The notes: generated by a model not told the origin, from the letters alone. A DNA stretch of 64,000 nt from Sediminicola luteus (GCF_002514735.1 NZ_KZ300477.1:63879-127878), one strand, 5' to 3'; shown: positions 43,110-51,421, counted from the first letter of the stretch. A program made the numbers and translations.

Positions 43110-43982
43110 TTAAAACAAGCCCTCGATACATTCGATAAAATGATACGGATTCTCAATGATCTTCACGCGTTTCCCCTCAAAGTCGTCTTTAAGGATGTTC
43201 AAGTTCCCAGATATCCATAAGGGTAGGTCAATGGCGGCCAACAACTCATCTAAAACCTGATGTTGCAATTCCCCCAAGGGGGTAATGATCATGGTCAATA
43301 TACCCGACATATCGTGACTATCTACAAGTGTCGGAATGTTCATAAGGGGAACATTAGCCCCCAGGTAGTATACCTTACACCCTTTTTCACGGGCAATATA
43401 GTAGGCCAATAACAGCCCAATTTCATGGTATTCGCCTTCGGGTAAGAACAAAATCAAGGCAGGGGCATTGGGTTGCGGCGGTGGCAACAGATCTATGGCC
43501 ACATAAAACCGCTTTTTAATCAAGTTTGAAACAAAGTGTTCTTGTGCTGGGGCCACCTTGTCTAGGCCCCACAATATGCCTATTTGGCCCAATAGCGGGT
43601 AAATTATCTCGAGAGTGGTCAACAACAGGCCCCGATTTACGATGTTCTGTTTTATAATACGGTCAAAACCATATTCGTCCAACTCCAACATACAAACCAT
43701 TAAGGCGGTAATATCATTCTCTTGGGTAGGGCCAACCAGCTTGTTCGTAATAATATCGTGTATCTCAGTTTCCGACATCTTATCGATTTTAGAGATACGG
43801 TAACCGTTACGGGTCAATAACCCAATATTGAGTAGCTTTTTTAATTGGTCATCGGAATAGTAACGAATATTCGTAGATGTACGTTCCGCCTCCAAAAATC
43901 CATATCGCTCTTCCCACTTCCGTAATGTTGGTGCCTTAATACCGGTCAACATTACCACCTGATTAATCGTATATCTCGCCAT
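43110..43982 (-). CDS. MerR-family regulator with CarH/LitR-type B12-binding domain
   Basis: 290 aa from MARYTINQVVMLTGIKAPTL; an ATG ten codons upstream is less likely. The MerR HTH (1-70) has KAPTLRKWEERYGFLEAERT and NIRYYSDDQLKKLLNI. The helix bundle holds W138 with x9 and E148-H149 (GILWGLDKVAPAQEHF), the Wx9EH signature that caps adenosylcobalamin in CarH. The cobalamin Rossmann domain has PEGEYHEIG (E184-x-H186-x-x-G189); H186 would be the lower axial ligand. Spacing to Thermus CarH (W131, E141, H142, H177) is nearly the same. Probable light- or B12-responsive repressor. It faces the fasciclin gene across a repeat-bearing promoter. Confidence 0.88.
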   Translation of the reverse strand: MARYTINQVVMLTGIKAPTLRKWEERYGFLEAERTSTNIRYYSDDQLKKLLNIGLLTRNGYRISKIDKMSETEIHDIITNKLVGPTQENDITALMVCMLELDEYGFDRIIKQNIVNRGLLLTTLEIIYPLLGQIGILWGLDKVAPAQEHFVSNLIKKRFYVAIDLLPPPQPNAPALILFLPEGEYHEIGLLLAYYIAREKGCKVYYLGANVPLMNIPTLVDSHDMSGILTMIITPLGELQHQVLDELLAAIDLPLWISGNLNILKDDFEGKRVKIIENPYHFIECIEGLF

Positions 43983-44041
43983 GTCCAAAATATTACCTGT
44001 AAAAGTAGACAAAATCTTAAAATTGATCTAAATTTTTATTT

Positions 44042-44104
44042 TTTGTCTAACTTTTTTAATGTTTTATTTGACAAAGTTAGTTTAAAATTTATATTTGTCT
44101 AACT
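44042..44104 (+). promoter_or_regulatory. Fasciclin promoter with duplicated 11-bp site, candidate MerR operator
   Basis: TTTG (44067-44070), 19 nt, TATATTTG (44090-44097): a full consensus promoter. TTTGTCTAACT occurs exactly at 44042-44052 and again at 44094-44104, the second overlapping the -7 box; GACAAAGTTAG at 44070-44080 is a related, reversed version. Such repeats around the promoter elements suit a MerR-family repressor encoded by the divergent gene. Confidence 0.6.
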
Positions 44105-44127
44105 AATAATCCAAAAAGTTGTACAAA

Positions 44128-46950
44128 ATGAAAAAGAAAAGCCTTTTTTACTTCCTTCTTTTCCTATCCGTTTTCATCGTTTCTTGTAGCGATGACGATG
44201 ATAACGGTATGGAAGAGAAATCCGAAACGCGCAACATCGTGCAATTGGCCCAAGACACCAATGACCTCAGCTCATTAGTAGCAGCCCTAGGTCAGGCCGA
44301 GGCCAATTTGGTCGATTTCCTTCAGGGATCGGGTCCTTTTACGGTTTTCGCACCGACCAATGCCGCCTTTACCAACCTATTGAATACTTTAGGTGACGAT
44401 TACAACAGTCTCGATGATTTCGATACTGCCGAAGAAAAAGCCCTATTGGCCAACATTTTAAAGTATCATGTTATTTCTGGTACCAAGGCCCTTTCGTCAG
44501 ACCTAACGAACGGACAAACATTAACCACCGCTTTAGGAGAGACTTTGACCGTGAATATTGACGGAGATGTCTTTATCCAAGATGCTACCGATGTAGATGC
44601 CAAAGTTACCGGAGCCGACATTGAGGCTTCCAATGGAGTAGTACATGTAATTGACAAGATTCTATTACCACAATCCGTTTTAGATGCCTTGGCACCCGAA
44701 CCTGTTGGCGATATTGTTGCCATAGCCCAAGGTACCGAGTCCCTGAGTGCTCTGGTAGCCGCCGTGGCCAAAGCCGGTTTGGTAGAGACCCTGCAAGGCG
44801 ACGGACCCTTTACCGTATTTGCGCCAACCAATGATGCTTTTACCGCCTTATTGGAAGGCTTGGATGGTTTCGACAGTCTAGACGATTTCGATACAGAGGA
44901 AGAAATTGCCCTATTGACCAAAATACTAACCTACCATGTTGTAGCTGGTACTGCCGCCAAATCTACCGATTTAACAGACGGTCAAATGATCGAAACGGTA
45001 CAAGGGGAAAGTGTTACCGTTTCCATTGGTGATGGCGTAATGATCGATGACGCCAACGTCGCCCTGGCCGATGTTATGGCAGCAAACGGCGTAGTTCATG
45101 TTATTGACAAGGTAATCTTACCTATAGAGGTTAAAGAAGCCCTAGGCTTGCCAACCAAAGATATTGTAGAATTGGCCGTTGAAACCGAAACTTTAAGTAG
45201 TCTGGTAGCCGCCGTAACCAAAGCCGGTTTGGTAGAGACCCTACAAGGTGATGGCCCGTTTACCGTATTTGCCCCAACCAACGATGCCTTTGCTGCCTTA
45301 TTGGAAGAATTGGATGGCTTTGATAGTTTGGATGATTTTGATACCGAGGCCGAATTGGACATCCTTACCCAAATATTGACCTATCATGTCGTAGCCGGAA
45401 CCGCTGCCAAATCGACCGATCTAACAGACGGACAAATGATAGAAACCGTTCAAGGCGAATCGGTTACCATAGGTGTTGGTGATGGGGTAACCGTAGATGA
45501 TGCCAACGTTACCGCCGCCGATGTTATGGGCACTAACGGCGTGGTTCACCTAATAGATAAGGTTATTGTTCCAGAATCTTTAAAAGATGCCCTTTTCGGG
45601 AAAGATATCGTTGAGTTAGCCATTGAAACCGAAGCTTTGAGTAGCCTAGTGGCTGCCGTAACCAAAGCCGGTTTGGTAGAGACCCTACAAGGCGAAGGTC
45701 CGTTTACCGTATTTGCCCCTACCAACGATGCCTTTGCTGCCTTGTTAGAGGAATTGGATGGTTTTGACAGTTTGGATGATTTTGATACCGAGGCCGAAAT
45801 AGCCATACTTACCCAGATATTGACCTATCATGTAGTAGCCGGAACCGCGGCTAAATCTACCGATGTTACAGACGGTCAAATGATAGAAACCGTACAGGGT
45901 GAAAGCGTAACTATAACCATAGATGGCGGGGTAATGGTTGAAAATGCCATGGTTACCATGCCCGATGTAATGGCTACCAATGGTGTGGTACATGTAATTG
46001 ATAAGGTAATTATCCCAGATGCCTTAAAAGATGACCTTCTGGGGAAAGATATCGTAGGCCTGGCCCAAGATACCGATGACCTTAGTCTTTTGGTGGCCGC
46101 CTTGATCCAAGCCGATGCCGGTTTGGTCGAAGCCTTACAAGGTGATGGTCCGTTTACGGTTTTCGCGCCTACAAACACAGCTTTTGCCGCCCTCTTAGAT
46201 GTATTGGGAGACGATTACAACAGTTTGGACGATTTTGATACCGCTGCCGAAAAAGAACTATTGGCCAGTATACTTACCTATCATGTAGTAGCCGGTGCCG
46301 GTGCTTTTTCCACTGATCTTACCGATGGCCAAATGATTGAGACCCTACAAGGTGAATCGGTTACCGTTAGTTTAGACGGTGGCGTATTTATTGACGATGC
46401 CCAAGTTAGCATGGCCGATGTAGAAGCCCGAAACGGGGTGGTGCATATCATTGACAAGGTAATCTTGCCAAATTCGGCCAAAGAGGCCCTAGGCATACCG
46501 ACTAAGAATATCGTAGAATTGGCCCAGGCCACCGATGCTTTGAGCAACTTGGTAGCCGCTTTGGTACAAGCCGATGCCGGTTTGGTAGAACTTTTGGCCG
46601 GTGACGGACCCTTTACCGTATTCGCCCCCACCAATGATGCCTTCGCCACTTTCTTGGCCGGTTTAGATGGTATCGATTCTCTAGCCGATTTCGATACCCC
46701 AGCTGAAAAGGCCCGCTTGGCAGAGTTCTTAAAATACCATGTGGTTAGTGGAGCTGCCGTAAAATCGACAGATCTTACAGACGGACAAATGGTTACAACA
46801 GCCCAAGGCACTCAAATTACCATTAACCTAACTGGCGGGGTATTTATAGACGATACTACCCCAACCGACGCCGAAGTAACCATGGCCGATGTTATGGCTA
46901 CCAACGGTGTGGTACATATTATAGACAAAGTGCTAGACCATGAGCACTAA
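44128..46950 (+). CDS. Lipoprotein with six fasciclin (FAS1) domains
   Basis: Surface or periplasmic lipoprotein, 940 aa from MKKKSLFYFLLFLSVFIVSC (lipobox VSC; the acidic stretch SDDDDNG right after fits Bacteroidota surface export). Six FAS1 domains of about 145-155 residues follow, each beginning [KR]-x-I-V-x-[LI]-A and containing PFTVFAPTN, LLxxILxYHVVxG and NGVVHxIDKVI. Units 2-4 are nearly identical in protein and DNA (SSLVAAVTKAGLVETLQGDG repeats), which points to recent tandem duplication. FAS1 proteins mediate adhesion. It faces the B12-type MerR gene and is probably under its control. Confidence 0.92.
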   Translation: MKKKSLFYFLLFLSVFIVSCSDDDDNGMEEKSETRNIVQLAQDTNDLSSLVAALGQAEANLVDFLQGSGPFTVFAPTNAAFTNLLNTLGDDYNSLDDFDTAEEKALLANILKYHVISGTKALSSDLTNGQTLTTALGETLTVNIDGDVFIQDATDVDAKVTGADIEASNGVVHVIDKILLPQSVLDALAPEPVGDIVAIAQGTESLSALVAAVAKAGLVETLQGDGPFTVFAPTNDAFTALLEGLDGFDSLDDFDTEEEIALLTKILTYHVVAGTAAKSTDLTDGQMIETVQGESVTVSIGDGVMIDDANVALADVMAANGVVHVIDKVILPIEVKEALGLPTKDIVELAVETETLSSLVAAVTKAGLVETLQGDGPFTVFAPTNDAFAALLEELDGFDSLDDFDTEAELDILTQILTYHVVAGTAAKSTDLTDGQMIETVQGESVTIGVGDGVTVDDANVTAADVMGTNGVVHLIDKVIVPESLKDALFGKDIVELAIETEALSSLVAAVTKAGLVETLQGEGPFTVFAPTNDAFAALLEELDGFDSLDDFDTEAEIAILTQILTYHVVAGTAAKSTDVTDGQMIETVQGESVTITIDGGVMVENAMVTMPDVMATNGVVHVIDKVIIPDALKDDLLGKDIVGLAQDTDDLSLLVAALIQADAGLVEALQGDGPFTVFAPTNTAFAALLDVLGDDYNSLDDFDTAAEKELLASILTYHVVAGAGAFSTDLTDGQMIETLQGESVTVSLDGGVFIDDAQVSMADVEARNGVVHIIDKVILPNSAKEALGIPTKNIVELAQATDALSNLVAALVQADAGLVELLAGDGPFTVFAPTNDAFATFLAGLDGIDSLADFDTPAEKARLAEFLKYHVVSGAAVKSTDLTDGQMVTTAQGTQITINLTGGVFIDDTTPTDAEVTMADVMATNGVVHIIDKVLDHEH

Positions 46951-46989
46951 AAAATCATAGATTGGTTTTAGGTTGGTTTATCTAAAAAG

Positions 46990-47019
46990 CCGGCGTCTTT
47001 TACAGGCGTCGGTTTTTTT
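46990..47019 (+). terminator. Terminator of the fasciclin gene
   Basis: CCGGCGTC (46990-46997) pairs with GGCGTCGG (47005-47012, two wobbles), then seven T. The T-run runs straight into the MITE end. Confidence 0.85.
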
Positions 47020-47020
47020 A

Positions 47021-47242
47021 GAGACTGTTTTGAGATGTGTGATTGGCCCCGAGTAATTCGGGGTTACAGGTTGTTTTTCCTGCCTGCCGGCAGGCAGGGG
47101 TGCCCTATAAGGCAAAATTTTAAAGCATAGCTGAGCTACGGTTCTCCCGAGGCCACGGGATTAACGAAATAGGGCGCAAACCTGCCAGCCGGCAGGCGGG
47201 AAGAAGCACAAAAAAACAATTGACATATGTCAAAACAGTCTC
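47021..47242. mobile_element. MITE-like element, IS5/IS1031-like ends
   Basis: 222 bp with no transposase. The ends are 20-21-bp inverted repeats (two mismatches), starting GAGACTGTTTTGA on both sides, flanked by the direct repeat TTA (47018-47020 and 47243-47245), which is probably the target duplication. The right-hand TTA is also the stop codon of the DUF1080 gene. Inside are two near-perfect GC palindromes (47079-47098, core TGCCGGCA; 47181-47200). The GAG ends with a 3-bp TNA duplication resemble the IS1031 group of IS5; that assignment is from memory. Confidence 0.8.
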
Positions 47243-47812
47243 TTATAGGATTTTGAATTGCAGGTTTTTAAACATGATGCTTCCCGTGGCCGCCGCCTGA
47301 AGTCCGATATATCCTGCCGATAATCCTTCATCTTTCATATCAATTACCAATACCTCATTGATCCAGGCTTGCAGTCGCTTCCCCACTAAACGGATGCGAT
47401 AGGTATTCCAAGTCCCAACCGTATGTACTTTTTTTAAGGGTGAGCTTCTGGTAACCACGGCCCCGGTGCGCCATTGTTGCTCCGGATGATGGTCCCATAT
47501 ATTGAATTCATAACAATCATTGGCACTGATTTCCGCCTGGGCACATCGCAAGAATATCCCAGAATTTACGGAAGCATCAGGCTTAAAATCAATGGAAATC
47601 TCAAAATTGGCATAGGGATTTTCCGTTATCAAAAAGCCAGCGGCCCCTTCCTTAGCGGTTCCGATTACCAAACTATCGGTAGCCTTCCAAAGGGCTTTGC
47701 CTTTTTCCTGCCAATCCAAGCCACCTAGAGTTTGATTCTGGGCCCAAACACCCATACACATAAGAAAAAAGAGAAGCATTAAGCTATAGCGAAACCGGTT
47801 TTTTGAAATCAT
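47243..47812 (-). CDS. DUF1080 (3-keto-disaccharide hydrolase family) secreted protein
   Basis: 189 aa, signal peptide ending near GVWAQ. A single DUF1080 beta-sandwich domain: NFEISIDFKPDASVNSGIFLRC, CYEFNIWDHHPEQQWRTGAV, NTYRIRLVGKRLQAWINEVLV, closing IMFKNLQFKIL. Similar fold to the lipoprotein at 18.7 kb but shorter and not lipidated. Its stop codon coincides with the MITE target duplication, so the insertion left the protein intact. Last gene of the Crp-headed run (48 nt after DoxX). Confidence 0.85.
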   Translation of the reverse strand: MISKNRFRYSLMLLFFLMCMGVWAQNQTLGGLDWQEKGKALWKATDSLVIGTAKEGAAGFLITENPYANFEISIDFKPDASVNSGIFLRCAQAEISANDCYEFNIWDHHPEQQWRTGAVVTRSSPLKKVHTVGTWNTYRIRLVGKRLQAWINEVLVIDMKDEGLSAGYIGLQAAATGSIMFKNLQFKIL

Positions 47813-47860
47813 ACGTATAATGTTTGGTTAAAGCTACGCAAATATTGCATGGTCTTCTCC

Positions 47861-48289
47861 CTATAGTTTTTTGTGCAGATAATAATCCAGTCCCCAAGCA
47901 TCGGTTTTTAATTTCGCCAAGGCCCATGAGCCAAAGGCAGCGGTAAAAACCGAAAAATCAAAAGCCCCTTTTACGCCCGTAGAAAAAGTCATGGCCAAGG
48001 CAAAAAGCAATAAAAGTACCCCACTGATAATGGCGCACCCTCGCGTTTTGAACCCGAATAAAAGGCCCAAGGCCAAAAGAACTTCTAACCCACTCACACC
48101 TAGAGCCAAAGGTTCTATCCAGCTACTAGGGAACCATGGATTAATCAATTGGGTATATGATTTAAAATTCGCCCAATTGCCCCAAACAGAAACTGGTTGG
48201 GGCCAATAACCTAAGCGGTCGGCCACGGCAGACAGATATGCTACGGCCAATGAGACCCTAAGCCCAAATGTTACAACATTGTGTTTCAT
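47861..48289 (-). CDS. DoxX-family membrane protein
   Basis: 142 aa from MKHNVVTFGLRVSLAVAYLS; an in-frame ATG 13 codons earlier is unlikely. Four transmembrane helices as in DoxX/DoxD proteins: LRVSLAVAYLSAVADRLGYW, LALGVSGLEVLLALGLLFG, IISGVLLLLFALAMTF, and SVFTAAFGSWALAKL. Abuts the preceding NTF2-like gene (1 nt). DoxX proteins are linked to thiol or oxidative stress in some bacteria; the role here is unknown. Confidence 0.82.
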   Translation of the reverse strand: MKHNVVTFGLRVSLAVAYLSAVADRLGYWPQPVSVWGNWANFKSYTQLINPWFPSSWIEPLALGVSGLEVLLALGLLFGFKTRGCAIISGVLLLLFALAMTFSTGVKGAFDFSVFTAAFGSWALAKLKTDAWGLDYYLHKKL

Positions 48290-48290
48290 C

Positions 48291-48656
48291 TTATTGATTT
48301 TTAGCCTCCAAATGAGGATAATTCCCAATAACCTGCCAATGTTGATCGTCCTTGATCAAAACAATTAAAGATTGGAATACTTGGTCCTCACTTTCCAAAC
48401 GTACCTGAGCATGGGCCAAATTCCCATGCCTTACGATATCCAAAACCTCTAGGGTACGTGGCAAGCCCCCAAATACACCCCTTCCGATCAGTTTTAAATA
48501 GCCGTTCTTGTCAATAAGGCGAACGCCTGTCTCATCAAAAAAACCATATTGCACATTTCTATATGCGCTATGCAATATTGAATTTAATAAGACGATATCT
48601 GAACGGTCTCCCCCCGTAACAAAATCTTGTACCACATGTTTGATATTTTCTTCCAT
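48291..48656 (-). CDS. NTF2-like (lumazine-binding family) protein
   Basis: 121 aa, a cone-shaped NTF2-like fold of the putative lumazine-binding group: VVQDFVTGGDRSDIVLLNSIL at the start, VQYGFFDETGVRLIDKNGY, LAHAQVRLESEDQVFQSLIVL and DDQHWQVIGNYPH at the end. No catalytic residues are obvious. Between the carboxymuconolactone decarboxylase-like gene and DoxX in one run. Confidence 0.82.
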   Translation of the reverse strand: MEENIKHVVQDFVTGGDRSDIVLLNSILHSAYRNVQYGFFDETGVRLIDKNGYLKLIGRGVFGGLPRTLEVLDIVRHGNLAHAQVRLESEDQVFQSLIVLIKDDQHWQVIGNYPHLEAKNQ

Positions 48657-48710
48657 AACAAAACCTTTTTTATTATCTAAAGACGGATTGGTTTCTAAAA
48701 ACCGGACACA

Positions 48711-49148
48711 TCAAGGCAAAGGTTTTAGGGTACTCACAGCAATACGGTTCCACCCATTTATGGCAACCACGATGAGTATGATCTGTGCCAAAGTAGCTTC
48801 ATCGAAAAAGGCCAATGCCCGGTGGTAGGTTTTAGCGCTTAAACCTTGTTTATGTATCAGGGTTACCTCTTCGGCAACCGCCAAAACCGCCTCTTCTTTT
48901 TCTGTAAAAAGATCGGAATGCCGCCAAGCATTCAGGAGGTATAAGCGCTGTGGTTCAGCGCCATCTTTAAGGGCTTCTTGGATATGCATATCCAAGCAAA
49001 AAGCACATTGGTTAAGCTGCGAGGCTCGAATTTTGATCAAGTGTTTCAAATTCCGGTCCAAACCACATTCGTTTAAATACTTTTCCAAGGCCATTAAAGG
49101 TCCATACACCTCTGGCGCCAACTGGTCTATCTGTATCCTGTTTTCCAT
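48711..49148 (-). CDS. Carboxymuconolactone decarboxylase/AhpD-like protein
   Basis: 145 aa, all-helical AhpD-like fold with the redox pair in NQCAFCLDMHIQEAL (Cys53-x-x-Cys56 and following His), the alkylhydroperoxidase signature. VAINGWNRIAVS near the C-terminus is also typical. Follows the Crp-type gene by 57 nt. With DoxX and the Crp regulator it suggests a peroxide or redox response unit, by inference. Confidence 0.9.
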   Translation of the reverse strand: MENRIQIDQLAPEVYGPLMALEKYLNECGLDRNLKHLIKIRASQLNQCAFCLDMHIQEALKDGAEPQRLYLLNAWRHSDLFTEKEEAVLAVAEEVTLIHKQGLSAKTYHRALAFFDEATLAQIILIVVAINGWNRIAVSTLKPLP

Positions 49149-49205
49149 ATTCTTTGATTTATTAACAAAGCTATGGGCTACAGAATCGGAAAAACTTAAA
49201 CAGGT

Positions 49206-49775
49206 TTAAGAACGGATTTTCTTTCGAATTTCACTAACATACTCCGGGGTAAGGCCTAAAAAGGAAGCAATGGCCTTTTGGGGTACTTGCTGGGCAAAAT
49301 CTGGGAATGAATTAATAAAATGAAGATAGCGTGCTTCTTTAGACATATCGTGCTGAAAGCGCATGCGATGTAAAGCGGCCCCATAGGCAATCTCGAATAA
49401 TTGCCGAAAATAGGTTTCCATGGCCGGAAAGTTCTCCAATAAGCGATCTTGATCTGCTTTCGAAATCAGTTGTACTTTCGAGGGTACTACGGCCTTAATA
49501 CCATATTCAGAACGTGCTGCGTTCCTAAAAGCCAAATAATCGGTAAGCCACCATCCCTTTAAAGCGAACTGTAAAATCTGCTGATGGCCTTTTTCTGAAG
49601 GATAATGGAGTTGCAGACAACCTTCCTCCACAAAATAATGGGTATGGCAAATAGCGCCGGGCACTAAGAGTTCGTGATTTTTATGGATTTCCATAGGGCT
49701 GAAGTATCCCAAAATACCATGGGCCTCCGCTTCCGAAAGGGGAACATAATTTCGAATATGATCTAATAATGCCAT
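49206..49775 (-). CDS. Crp/Fnr-family transcriptional regulator
   Basis: 189 aa, an N-terminal cNMP-binding-like domain (FSPMEIHKNHELLVPGAICH, YFVEEGCLQLHYPSEKGHQQ) and a C-terminal HTH (QKAIASFLGLTPEYVSEIRKK). It heads a minus-strand run of redox-flavoured genes (AhpD-like, NTF2-like, DoxX, DUF1080) that is probably its regulon. No Fe-S cysteines of the Fnr type are visible. Confidence 0.9.
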   Translation of the reverse strand: MALLDHIRNYVPLSEAEAHGILGYFSPMEIHKNHELLVPGAICHTHYFVEEGCLQLHYPSEKGHQQILQFALKGWWLTDYLAFRNAARSEYGIKAVVPSKVQLISKADQDRLLENFPAMETYFRQLFEIAYGAALHRMRFQHDMSKEARYLHFINSFPDFAQQVPQKAIASFLGLTPEYVSEIRKKIRS

Positions 49776-49986
49776 CCGACTAAAATAACCCTAGATCAAA
49801 CCAAATGCAATCGAGTGTCTAAAATTTATGATCAATATCATGGGAAGGAAAAACCATCACTTTTAGTTTTGCCCTACCTACCAAAAATGGGCCCGTGTAA
49901 GGTTTTCCATTAAGAAGCAACCAATGTTATCCATGTTACTGAACGGAAATGGTGAGGGCAGTACATTTGAATTAAATTTTGCAGAT

Positions 49987-50592
49987 ATGAGCAACGATAT
50001 ACAACAAATCATAAATCATAGTTTAACCAAGGCCACCGATTATAGTACCTACCGCGAGCAGGTGGCCGAATTGGTGACCCAAGGAAAAAATACAGGCCCC
50101 GAACAGACCGAGGCCTTGGCCGAATACACCAAACTAAACGACCGCCGTATGAAAAGGCTCGACAAGACCTTGAAAATTTCGGAAGCGGACGAAAACGAGT
50201 TAAAGGCACAAGCCAACAGACGCACCTTTTTGGTACTTACCGAAAGCTGGTGTGGCGATGCCGCCCAAACCATGCCGGTCATAAACAAGGTAGCCGACCT
50301 AAACCCAAATTTTGAGATGAAGGTGGTCTTACGCGACGAAAACCTCGACCTTATGGATGCCTTTTTGAGCAATGGCGCCCGGGCCATTCCCAAAATGATC
50401 GTATTGGACGAAGATCAAAATGTAATCGGCGAATGGGGATCGCGCCCCAGTACCGCTACCAAAATGGTCGAAGATTACAAAGCCGCCCATGGCGGACTTA
50501 GCCCAGAGTTTAAACAAGAATTACAGCTGTGGTATAACAAAGACAAGGGCCAAACTACGGTTACAGATCTTAAAAGTCTGATCGTAGGATAG
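49987..50592 (+). CDS. Thioredoxin-like protein with a single active-site cysteine
   Basis: 201 aa from MSNDIQQIINHSLTKATDYS; an ATG 21 codons upstream adds a non-homologous extension. The central thioredoxin fold has TESWCGDAAQTMPVINKVAD, i.e. WCGDA instead of WCxxC, so only one cysteine is available, and the cis-Pro region AIPKMIVLDEDQ. This family (CGDA type) is common in Flavobacteriia and Bacilli; it cannot act as a dithiol oxidoreductase. Function unknown. Confidence 0.85.
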   Translation: MSNDIQQIINHSLTKATDYSTYREQVAELVTQGKNTGPEQTEALAEYTKLNDRRMKRLDKTLKISEADENELKAQANRRTFLVLTESWCGDAAQTMPVINKVADLNPNFEMKVVLRDENLDLMDAFLSNGARAIPKMIVLDEDQNVIGEWGSRPSTATKMVEDYKAAHGGLSPEFKQELQLWYNKDKGQTTVTDLKSLIVG

Positions 50593-50683
50593 AACGAAAA
50601 ATCTATCCGTAATAAATAAATGGTTAATCGGGTTGTTTGTGTTAGGCCGCCCAAAACCCATATTCCTTATAGGTGGAATGCAA

Positions 50684-50971
50684 TCAATTAGATGTCATGG
50701 GGTTCACTTGAATTTGACCTCCAATGGCGTGTAACACCTTCATTATGGTAGTAAATTGAGGTTTGGACCCTTCCGATAAGGCTTTGTAAAGACTAGGACG
50801 ACTCATACCCGTTTCTTCAGCGATTTTGGTCATACCTATAGCTTTCGCAATATGGCCGATAGCCTGAACTAGGTCGGCATGGTCACCCTCTTCTAAAACC
50901 GTATTCAAATATTCGGCGATCATTTCTTTACTATCCAAATAATCGGCAATATCAAAACTAGTAGTACTCAT
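50684..50971 (-). CDS. HI1420-type antitoxin (HTH)
   Basis: 95 aa, a HigA-like helix-turn-helix antitoxin of the family paired with HI1419-type toxins: DIADYLDSKEMIAEYLNTVL, ALGHIAKAIG-like core (QAIGHIAKAIGMTKIAEETG), MSRPSLYKALSEGSKPQFTT. Starts 2 nt after the toxin gene. Should neutralise the toxin and, with it, repress their promoter at 51281-51326. Confidence 0.9.
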   Translation of the reverse strand: MSTTSFDIADYLDSKEMIAEYLNTVLEEGDHADLVQAIGHIAKAIGMTKIAEETGMSRPSLYKALSEGSKPQFTTIMKVLHAIGGQIQVNPMTSN

Positions 50972-50973
50972 AG

Positions 50974-51273
50974 CTAATGCTTTAATTTTTCTAAAATCGT
51001 TTTTGCCTTTTTTATATCGGCCTTTTGGGTGGATTTTTCCCCTCCGATAAAAAGAATTATAATCGTTCCTTTTTTCTCGTGAAAGTACACTCTGTAACCT
51101 TTGGCATAGTGTATTCTCAATTCCAAAATTCCGGATCCAACGGATTTATAATCGCCGAAATGGCCCATTTTTTCCAACTTCTGAATACGAAACAAAATCT
51201 TGGACTTTGCTTTAAGATCCTTAAGCTTACGTAACCATTTGTCGAATTCAGATGTTTTTTCAATAAAATACAT
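50974..51273 (-). CDS. HI1419/RelE-ParE-type toxin
   Basis: 99 aa, RelE/ParE-superfamily toxin of the HI1419 group: EFDKWLRKLKDLKAKSKILF, IQKLEKMGHFGDYKSVGSGI, LELRIHYAKGYRVYFHEKKG, and the C-terminal IILFIGGEKSTQKADIKKAK. These toxins fold like ribosome-dependent mRNA interferases. Toxin-first order, as usual for this family. Preceded by its own promoter and operator. Confidence 0.9.
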   Translation of the reverse strand: MYFIEKTSEFDKWLRKLKDLKAKSKILFRIQKLEKMGHFGDYKSVGSGILELRIHYAKGYRVYFHEKKGTIIILFIGGEKSTQKADIKKAKTILEKLKH

Positions 51274-51280
51274 GTTATAT

Positions 51281-51326
51281 GTATTCAGTTGGATACAAAA
51301 ATAGTAGAATTAGATGTAAATGCAAA
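51281..51326 (-). promoter_or_regulatory. Toxin-antitoxin promoter with palindromic operator
   Basis: Minus strand: TTTG (51326-51323), 19 nt, TATTTTTG (51303-51296), then the imperfect palindrome GTATCCAACTGAATAC (51296-51281) over the expected start site, 7 nt before the toxin ATG. This fits autorepression by the antitoxin complex. Confidence 0.65.
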
Positions 51327-51421
51327 TTTTATTACCCTCTGGTATTCAGCGATTAGGCTATATAGGAAAAGCCAATTCGGTAAACACAATTAATTCCATT
51401 ACTACCAGTATCTATTACAGT

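Noticed and set aside
44466-46811. Long minus-strand open frames within the fasciclin gene
   Set aside because: Antisense shadows of the repeated FAS1 units; they repeat because the sense gene repeats.
47079-47098. Perfect GC palindrome as a transcription terminator
   Set aside because: It lies inside the MITE, has no T-run, and the fasciclin gene already has a terminator just before the element.
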